From the NCBI GenBank assembly GCA_902495835.1, contig CABUYS010000017.1:1-18207 (forward strand): 18,207 nt of DNA, given 5' to 3'. Origin of the DNA: an uncultured Oscillospiraceae bacterium. Lineage in GTDB: Bacteria > Bacillota > Clostridia > Oscillospirales > Acutalibacteraceae. Under the pieces are notes generated by a model, which ran no database searches, had not been told where the DNA came from, and saw only the letters and a list, made by a program, of their open reading frames with translations. Both the position numbers and the translations under genes were made by a program. Shown piece by piece: positions 12,460-18,207 of this stretch (positions are counted from its first letter, which is position 1; each line of letters starts with the position of its first letter).

Positions 12460-14400
12460 TTGGAAAGTAATGAGATAAGTCAAAGCGGCGGAAAATACGG
12501 TGCAGGCGAAATACAAGTTCTTGAAGGTTTGGAAGCTGTAAGAAAACGTCCCGGCATGTATATCGGAACAACCGGCCCCAAAGGGCTTCATCACCTTGTT
12601 TATGAAATCGTGGATAACGGTATAGACGAAGCTTTGGCGGGATATTGCAGCAAAGTGGAAGTGGATATTCTTCCGGGAGAAGTCATAAAAGTAACGGATA
12701 ACGGAAGAGGAATACCCGTAGGAATTCACCCCACAGCGGGTATACCTGCCGTTACGGTTGTTTTTACGGTGCTTCATGCAGGAGGAAAATTCGGAGGAAG
12801 CGGATATAAAGTTTCGGGAGGATTGCACGGAGTAGGTGCTTCGGTTGTAAATGCTCTTTCGGAATGGCTTGTGGTTGAAGTTTGTGACGGAAAACATATT
12901 TACAGGCAAAAATTCGAACGCGGAAATATCGTAACCGACCTTGAAATAGTCGGTGACTCCGAAGAAAGAGGAACAACGATAACGTTTAAGGCCGACCCGG
13001 AAATATTCAAAGAATCCACTGTTTACGATTACGAAGTTTTGCAAACACGCCTAAGAGAGCAGGCTTTTCTTAATGCAGGAGTCCGCATAGTTTTAAAAGA
13101 CAGCCGTGACCCCGAAAATCTCAGAGAAGACGATTTCAAATACGAAGGCGGAATAAAAAGCTTTGTCGAATACATTCACAAAAAAAGAGGACTTGAAGTA
13201 ATTCACGACGACGTTATAAGTTTTTCGGGCGTTCTTCCCGACGGTTCGGCAAGCGGAGAAGTTGCTCTCCAGTACAACGACAGTTATAACGACCTTATTT
13301 TGTCTTTTGCGAACAACATTCACACCATGGACGGCGGGACGCATGAAGACGGTTTTAAAAGAGCTTTTACCCGCGTTATAAATGACTACGCAAGGAAATA
13401 TAATCTTCTCAAGGAAAGCGATAAAAACTTTTCGGGTGACGACGTAAGGGAAGGTCTTACCGCAATCATAAGCGTAAAAGTGAGAAACGCGCAGTTTGAA
13501 GGCCAAACCAAAACAAGACTCGGAAACATGGAAATACGCGGCCTTATCGATAAAATCGTGACGGATAAATTTACAACTTACCTAGAAGAAAATCCGGCAG
13601 TTGCCAAAGCCATAGTCGAAAAAGCAATGTCTGCTTCAAGAGCAAGAGACGCCGCAAAAAAAGCAAGAGATTTGGTTCGTCGTAAAACGGCAATGGAAAC
13701 AGCTTCACTTCCGGGAAAACTTGCGGATTGTCAGTCAAAAAATCCTGACGAAACCGAGATTTACATCGTAGAAGGAGATTCCGCAGGAGGCTCTGCAAAA
13801 AGCGGAAGAGACCGTAAGTTCCAAGCTATTCTTCCTCTTTGGGGAAAAATGCTTAACGTAGAAAAATCCCGTCTTGACAAAGTTTACGGAAACGATAAAC
13901 TGATGCCTGTAATTACGGCTATCGGATGCGGAATCGGGGACGATTTTGATATCAGTAAACTTCGCTACGGAAAAGTCATAATTATGGCCGATGCCGACGT
14001 TGACGGTTCTCATATACGTACTTTGCTTTTGACTTTCTTTTTCAGATTCATGAAACCCGTGATTGAACAAGGTCATATTTACATTGCTCAGCCACCGCTT
14101 TTCAGAATTACCAAAAACAAAAAGCATTACTACGCTTATTCCGATGAAGAAAGAGATAAAATTTTAAAAGAGCTCGCCGGCGGAACTGAAATCCAGCGAT
14201 ACAAAGGTCTTGGTGAAATGGATGCTGAGCAGCTATGGGAAACGACTATGAACCCCGAAACACGCATAATGCTTAAAGTTTCGCTTGAGGACGCGGCCGC
14301 GGCAGACGAAACATTCACCATTTTGATGGGAGACAAAGTCGAGCCCAGGCGTGAATTCATCGAAAAGAACGATAAATATGTTCAAAACCTGGACGTATAA
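12460..14400 (+). CDS. gyrB: DNA gyrase subunit B
   Basis: The ATPase half of DNA gyrase, which with GyrA introduces negative supercoils. The protein has 646 residues. The GHKL ATPase shows Glu49-Ile-Val-Asp-Asn53, Asp80-Asn-Gly-Arg-Gly-Ile-Pro and the ATP lid loop GGLHGVGASVVNALS from 120. The TOPRIM domain has EGDSAGGSA starting at Glu438 and Asp511-Ala-Asp-Val-Asp515-Gly-Ser-His. The C-terminal GyrA-contact region has RYKGLGEMDAEQLWETTMNP. No E. coli-type insert in the TOPRIM region, as usual in Bacillota. The start is TTG with GGAGG nine bases upstream; there is no in-frame ATG nearby. Confidence 0.98.
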   Translation: MESNEISQSGGKYGAGEIQVLEGLEAVRKRPGMYIGTTGPKGLHHLVYEIVDNGIDEALAGYCSKVEVDILPGEVIKVTDNGRGIPVGIHPTAGIPAVTVVFTVLHAGGKFGGSGYKVSGGLHGVGASVVNALSEWLVVEVCDGKHIYRQKFERGNIVTDLEIVGDSEERGTTITFKADPEIFKESTVYDYEVLQTRLREQAFLNAGVRIVLKDSRDPENLREDDFKYEGGIKSFVEYIHKKRGLEVIHDDVISFSGVLPDGSASGEVALQYNDSYNDLILSFANNIHTMDGGTHEDGFKRAFTRVINDYARKYNLLKESDKNFSGDDVREGLTAIISVKVRNAQFEGQTKTRLGNMEIRGLIDKIVTDKFTTYLEENPAVAKAIVEKAMSASRARDAAKKARDLVRRKTAMETASLPGKLADCQSKNPDETEIYIVEGDSAGGSAKSGRDRKFQAILPLWGKMLNVEKSRLDKVYGNDKLMPVITAIGCGIGDDFDISKLRYGKVIIMADADVDGSHIRTLLLTFFFRFMKPVIEQGHIYIAQPPLFRITKNKKHYYAYSDEERDKILKELAGGTEIQRYKGLGEMDAEQLWETTMNPETRIMLKVSLEDAAAADETFTILMGDKVEPRREFIEKNDKYVQNLDV

Positions 14401-14426
14401 TTTTGGTGTATTATTAAAATAAATTG

Positions 14427-14455
14427 TTGAGATATTCAAATTAAACATGTATAAT
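14427..14455 (+). promoter_or_regulatory. Promoter between gyrB and the YcxB-like gene
   Basis: TTGAGA (14427-14432), 17-base spacer ending TG, TATAAT (14450-14455). It would drive 14511-15356 and probably gyrA, allowing gyrA to be expressed apart from gyrB. Confidence 0.7.
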
Positions 14456-14510
14456 TTATATAATTAAGTTTTATTTCAAAACTAAAAAAATTTATAATTG
14501 AGGAGTTAAA

Positions 14511-15356
14511 ATGAAAGGTAAAGATTCATATCCCCCTGCGTGTAGCGGAGAAAGCTTATCAGGAGTCAATAAAATTTGTGTTCAAGGCGAATCGGAATCA
14601 TCAAAGGAAATTTCCGCAGACAGCGATGAAGTTCGAAAGCGAAGCGATTCGGACTGCCAAAATTCAGAATGTGAAAATAGTTCGTCTGGCGAAGATTTAA
14701 ATCAAAAAACAGACGAAAATCCCGATAACGAAGAATTCATTGATTCAGAGGAAGTTTCGGAAGATTCCGAAGACGCGGATAAAACAGAAGAATGGGACGG
14801 TTCCGAAGCTGAGATAGTCATTGACGACGAGTCCGAAGAGTATGAAGACGAAAATACAGGAATCAAGATAAAATACCGACTGAATCCCGATGAAATACGT
14901 AAATTCGTTCAGAGCAGCGAAGGATATGAAAAAAACAAAAAAGCTCAAAAAAAGCATACGATAATTCAAAGCGTTGTGTTTGTGCTTATGGTTATATTAA
15001 GTGCAATAACAAACAACCGTTATTATTTGGTTTTGTCAGCATTTCCGCTTGTGTCTTTGTTGCTGATATGGATTATTCCTTACATAGGGATGAGAAAAAT
15101 TATCGGAAAAGTCCTAAAAAATCAAGAATTTTCCGTAGAAATTTTTCCCGATAAAATAGACGTTACAACAAAAAATTTCGAAAAAGAAATCATGCTTGAT
15201 GGTTCTTGCGAAAGCGAAGAAATTGAAAATATGATAGAAATATTTTCAGATGGAGAACTCAGTCTTCTTATTCCCACGCGTGCCGTCGAACCTGAATTTC
15301 GTGCGGATTTGCAAGCTATGATTTTAGCGGGAACCAAACCGAGATACAAAAACTAG
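14511..15356 (+). CDS. Two-TM membrane protein with acidic N-terminal extension (YcxB-like C-terminus)
   Basis: Encodes 281 residues. Residues 1-115 are rich in Ser, Glu and Asp and probably disordered. Residues 116-148 lead into two hydrophobic segments (about 150-166 and 171-192), followed by a beta-type domain of ~85 residues (Val-Glu-Ile-Phe-Pro-Asp-Lys-Ile, Leu-Ser-Leu-Leu-Ile-Pro-Thr-Arg-Ala). The layout of a TM pair followed by this domain resembles the YcxB-like family, whose function is unknown; the assignment is from pattern only. GAGGAG precedes the ATG. It lies 45 bases before gyrA and probably shares its transcript. The long acidic N-terminus is the unusual part. Confidence 0.7.
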   Translation: MKGKDSYPPACSGESLSGVNKICVQGESESSKEISADSDEVRKRSDSDCQNSECENSSSGEDLNQKTDENPDNEEFIDSEEVSEDSEDADKTEEWDGSEAEIVIDDESEEYEDENTGIKIKYRLNPDEIRKFVQSSEGYEKNKKAQKKHTIIQSVVFVLMVILSAITNNRYYLVLSAFPLVSLLLIWIIPYIGMRKIIGKVLKNQEFSVEIFPDKIDVTTKNFEKEIMLDGSCESEEIENMIEIFSDGELSLLIPTRAVEPEFRADLQAMILAGTKPRYKN

Positions 15357-15401
15357 GTTTTATTTGCTTTTTACTTAATATGTTAATTAGAGGGGTATTG
15401 G

Positions 15402-17957
15402 ATGGATAACCAAGATGAAAAAAATACGGTAAATCAAGATTTGCCGGAACCCAAAGTTATAGAAGTTGATATAGAAAAAGAAATGAAAAAATCATTTCTT
15501 GCGTATTCGATGTCCGTAATAGTTGCGAGAGCTTTGCCTGATGTTCGCGACGGCCTTAAACCTGTTCACAGAAGAATTCTTTACACCATGTTCGAAGACA
15601 ACTTAGGACCAGATAAAGCGTACAGAAAATGTGCAAATACGGTAGGTTCTGTTCTTGGAAGATATCATCCTCACGGCGATGCTTCCGTTTACGATGCACT
15701 CGTAAGACTTGCACAGGATTTTTCCATGAGATATATGCTTGTAGACGGTCACGGAAACTTCGGTTCCGTTGACGGCGATCCTCCGGCTGCGTACAGATAT
15801 ACCGAATCCCGCATGAGCAAAATAGCGGTTAAAATGCTGACCGATATTGATAAAGAAACAGTCGATTTTGTGCCGAACTATGACGACAGGTTGGAAGAAC
15901 CTACAGTACTGCCTTCGAGATTTCCAAATCTTTTGGTTAACGGCTCAACAGGTATTGCGGTCGGAATGGCTACAAATATTCCTCCGCATAACATGAATGA
16001 AGTTATTGACGCAATGTCGTACTTGATTGACCACCCCGAAGCCGAACTTGCCGAAATTATGGAATATATTAAAGGCCCTGATTTCCCCACAGGCGGCATA
16101 ATTATGGGGCGTTCGGGAATAAGAGCGGCCTACGCTACAGGCAGAGGAAAGATTACAGTAAGAGCCAAAGCGGAAATCGTTGAAGATAAAAATTCAAGAT
16201 ATAAAATAATAGTAACCGAACTTCCGTATCAGGTAAATAAAGCACGCCTCGTCGAAAGCATTGCCGATATGGTTAAAGACAAGAGAATCGAAGGAATTTC
16301 GCACATTGAAGACCATTCTGACAGAAACGGAATGCATATCGAGATAGATGTTAAAAAAGACGCTTCTGCTCAGATAGTTCTCAATAAACTTTACACTTAT
16401 ACGCAGCTCCAAACCACTTTCGGTGTAATAATGCTTGCAATTGTGAACGGTGAGCCTAAAATACTAACTCTTAAACAGGTTCTTGAAGAATACATAAAGT
16501 TCCAATTGGAAGTCGTTACAAGAAGAACGATTTTTGACCTTAAAAAAGCTAAAGAACGTGCTCATATTTTGGAAGGCCTTAAAACAGCTCTTGATTTCAT
16601 AGATGAAGTCGTTGCGATACTTCGTTCTTCAAAATCCATTTCAGAGGGAAAACAAAGACTTTCAGAGCGTTTCGGACTTGATGATATTCAAACTCAAGCC
16701 ATAGTTCAAATGCCTCTCGGAAGACTTACAGGCCTTGAAAGAACTAAAATAGAAGACGAATTAAAAGTCCTTGCAGAAAAAATAGCAGATTTAAATGATA
16801 TTTTGGCAAGCGACCATCGCAAACGCGAAATAGTAAAAAAAGAAGCAATCGAAATCAAAAATAAATTCGGCGACGAAAGAAGAACCGCCATAGAAAACGT
16901 AAGCGGCGAAGTCGATATTGAAGATTTGATTCCAAAAGAAGACTGCGTTTTGACAATGACAAGATACGGATACGTAAAACGTCAAAGTTTGGACAGCTAT
17001 AAAACTCAGCGCCGAGGTGGAAGAGGAATTTCCGGACTTGCTCGCCGTGACGAAGACGTTGTAAACGAACTTTTCATAATAAACAGTCATGACTATGTTC
17101 TTTTCTTTACGAATTTCGGAAGAGTATACAGGCTTAAATGTTATGAAATTCACGAAGGCTCAAGAACTTCAAAGGGAACGAATATAGCAAACCTGCTTCC
17201 TATTTCCGCCGACGAACGTGTAACTTCGATGATAAAAGTAACGGAATTTGAAGAGAATAAATATCTTATCATGGTTACCAAGCACGGGGTTATAAAGAGA
17301 GTTGACTTAAATGCGTTCAACACAGCAAGAAAAGGCGGTTTAATCGCACTTGATTTGGATGAAGGCGATGAACTTGCTTGGGTTCGCATGACGAGCGGCT
17401 CCGAGGAAATAATAGTAGCCACCAAAAAAGGAAAGTCCATAAGATTTAACGAAATGGACGTAAGAGCTGTGGGACGCAGTGCAAGGGGCGTAAGAGCACT
17501 TAAGTTAAAAGATGACGATGAAGTTGTCGGAATGATAATAGTAAACCCCGAAAGCCTCGTTTTAACCGTTTCCGATACAGGTTACGGACGAATTTCCGAT
17601 GCGTCTGATTATAGAATTCAGTCACGCGGCGGTCAGGGGGTAATAAACTACCATACCGAAAAATACGGCGATGTTGCTGCACTTCACAGCGTAAGCCTTG
17701 ACCAAGACGTAATTTTGATTTCGGACAGCGGCGTAATAATAAGAATTAAAGCCGATACAATTAGAAAATGTGCAAGGCCGTCAAAAGGCGTAAAAGTGAT
17801 GGGACTTAAAAACGGCAGTAAAGTCGTGGCAGTAGCGTGCGTTCCGAGGGAAGATTCAGAAGAAAAATCAGACATTTCAGATCTTGAAGATGTTGAGTCA
17901 GAAATTGAAGAAGAAATTTCAGATTCTACTAATAACCCTTTAGAAAATGAAGATTAA
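15402..17957 (+). CDS. gyrA: DNA gyrase subunit A
   Basis: The DNA-cleaving and wrapping half of gyrase. It has 851 residues, slightly long because of an acidic 35-residue tail. The winged-helix core has YSMSVIVARALPDVRDGLKP (35-54), the quinolone region HPHGDASVYDALVR (89-102) and the catalytic Tyr133 in Ala-Ala-Tyr-Arg-Tyr-Thr-Glu. The C-terminal beta-pinwheel carries the GyrA box Gln-Arg-Arg-Gly-Gly-Arg-Gly (536-542), which separates gyrase from topoisomerase IV. The position equivalent to E. coli Ser83 is Ala94, while Asp87 is kept as Asp98. AGAGGGG precedes the ATG. No hairpin directly follows the stop; the first one is at 18091, after a partial copy of the gyrA tail. Confidence 0.98.
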   Translation: MDNQDEKNTVNQDLPEPKVIEVDIEKEMKKSFLAYSMSVIVARALPDVRDGLKPVHRRILYTMFEDNLGPDKAYRKCANTVGSVLGRYHPHGDASVYDALVRLAQDFSMRYMLVDGHGNFGSVDGDPPAAYRYTESRMSKIAVKMLTDIDKETVDFVPNYDDRLEEPTVLPSRFPNLLVNGSTGIAVGMATNIPPHNMNEVIDAMSYLIDHPEAELAEIMEYIKGPDFPTGGIIMGRSGIRAAYATGRGKITVRAKAEIVEDKNSRYKIIVTELPYQVNKARLVESIADMVKDKRIEGISHIEDHSDRNGMHIEIDVKKDASAQIVLNKLYTYTQLQTTFGVIMLAIVNGEPKILTLKQVLEEYIKFQLEVVTRRTIFDLKKAKERAHILEGLKTALDFIDEVVAILRSSKSISEGKQRLSERFGLDDIQTQAIVQMPLGRLTGLERTKIEDELKVLAEKIADLNDILASDHRKREIVKKEAIEIKNKFGDERRTAIENVSGEVDIEDLIPKEDCVLTMTRYGYVKRQSLDSYKTQRRGGRGISGLARRDEDVVNELFIINSHDYVLFFTNFGRVYRLKCYEIHEGSRTSKGTNIANLLPISADERVTSMIKVTEFEENKYLIMVTKHGVIKRVDLNAFNTARKGGLIALDLDEGDELAWVRMTSGSEEIIVATKKGKSIRFNEMDVRAVGRSARGVRALKLKDDDEVVGMIIVNPESLVLTVSDTGYGRISDASDYRIQSRGGQGVINYHTEKYGDVAALHSVSLDQDVILISDSGVIIRIKADTIRKCARPSKGVKVMGLKNGSKVVAVACVPREDSEEKSDISDLEDVESEIEEEISDSTNNPLENED

Positions 17958-17983
17958 AATTTATATTCTGCCAATATCCGATT

Positions 17984-18081
17984 GAATTTGAGGAAAAAAT
18001 TTGGTCTCTAATGATCATTAATCAAAAGTCAAAGAATAAGCTTTAAATTCTACTGATAATCCAACAAAAATTGAAGGGTAA
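17984..18081 (+). pseudogene. Decayed copy of the gyrA 3' tail
   Basis: Codons 18049-18081 read Ser-Thr-Asp-Asn-Pro-Thr-Lys-Ile-Glu-Gly-stop and line up codon for codon with the GyrA end Ser-Thr-Asn-Asn-Pro-Leu-Glu-Asn-Glu-Asp-stop. A TAA at 18037-18039 interrupts the frame. Bases 17984-18001 (Glu-Phe-Glu-Glu-Lys-Ile) also match Glu-Ile-Glu-Glu-Glu-Ile of the tail, with an insertion between the two blocks; that part is low complexity and less sure. Confidence 0.55.
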
Positions 18082-18090
18082 AATTCGTAG

Positions 18091-18110
18091 CCGACGCATT
18101 TTCGCGTCGG
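18091..18110 (+). terminator. GC-rich hairpin after gyrA
   Basis: CCGACGC and GCGTCGG pair perfectly around a 6-base loop. It is the only strong hairpin downstream of gyrA. There is no U-run on either side, so it could be a Rho-dependent, stabilising or atypical terminator. Confidence 0.5.
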
Positions 18111-18160
18111 TAGTTGTGTGTGAAAATATTTCAACGAATATGCTATTTAAAAGACAGATT

Positions 18161-18207
18161 AAAAAGTGATGGGTCTTAAAAATGGCAGCAAAGTTATAGC
18201 TGTGGCG
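18161..18207 (+). pseudogene. Second gyrA-like fragment, running off the window
   Basis: The last bases encode Lys-Val-Met-Gly-Leu-Lys-Asn-Gly-Ser-Lys-Val-Ile-Ala-Val-Ala, matching gyrA bases 17796-17840. Seven codons differ, of which six are silent and one changes Val to Ile. Upstream of about 18158 the similarity stops and in-frame stops occur. It is either a fragment of a duplicated gyrA 3' end or part of a second gyrA-like gene; the window ends too soon to tell. Confidence 0.6.

Overview
The window is the chromosomal replication-origin region of an AT-rich, Gram-positive-type bacterium. The gene order dnaA, dnaN, an S4-domain gene, recF, remB (DUF370), a zinc-ribbon membrane protein, gyrB, a two-TM protein, gyrA is the classic Bacillota origin block. 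The two small membrane genes and the minus-strand gene at the left edge resemble conserved unknowns of Clostridia (Oscillospirales-like). That placement is inference from recognition, not a search. TGA is a stop and Trp is TGG, so the code is standard.

Right half (7.7-18.2 kb, + strand): dnaA has a consensus promoter. A 275-base AT-rich dnaA-dnaN spacer carries a perfect DnaA box, several TTTTCAAC-type variants and a row of CTA/TTA triplets matching the DnaA-trio unwinding element, so oriC can be placed at about 9.08-9.26 kb. The dnaN-S4-recF-remB-zinc ribbon-gyrB genes are tightly packed, with overlaps, as one probable operon. A new promoter precedes the gene between gyrB and gyrA. After gyrA, fragments resembling its own 3' end recur and run off the window.

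Left half (0-7.5 kb, - strand, transcribed away from the origin): the usual rpmH-rnpA-yidC neighbours of dnaA are absent. In their place are (1) a tandem array of at least eight tiny genes (37-47 aa cationic, aromatic peptides without signal peptides) with about 20-base spacers and a shared ribosome-binding block; (2) four secreted proteins with nearly interchangeable signal peptides, three of which continue into a common HEEYG-type mature N-terminus; (3) a GNAT acetyltransferase with a perfect consensus promoter; and (4) a membrane-anchored clostridial unknown. One secreted protein is a 15 x 9-residue G-box (TCP10_C-like) beta-repeat protein. Another is a truncated two-domain paralog whose second domain survives as a pseudogene just past its stop codon. 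The peptide array and the secreted genes have similar promoters, suggesting co-expression.

The peptide array with the secreted family is the best candidate for an undescribed system. A membrane-active or host-interaction role is inference only: no dedicated transporter, immunity or modification gene is visible here.
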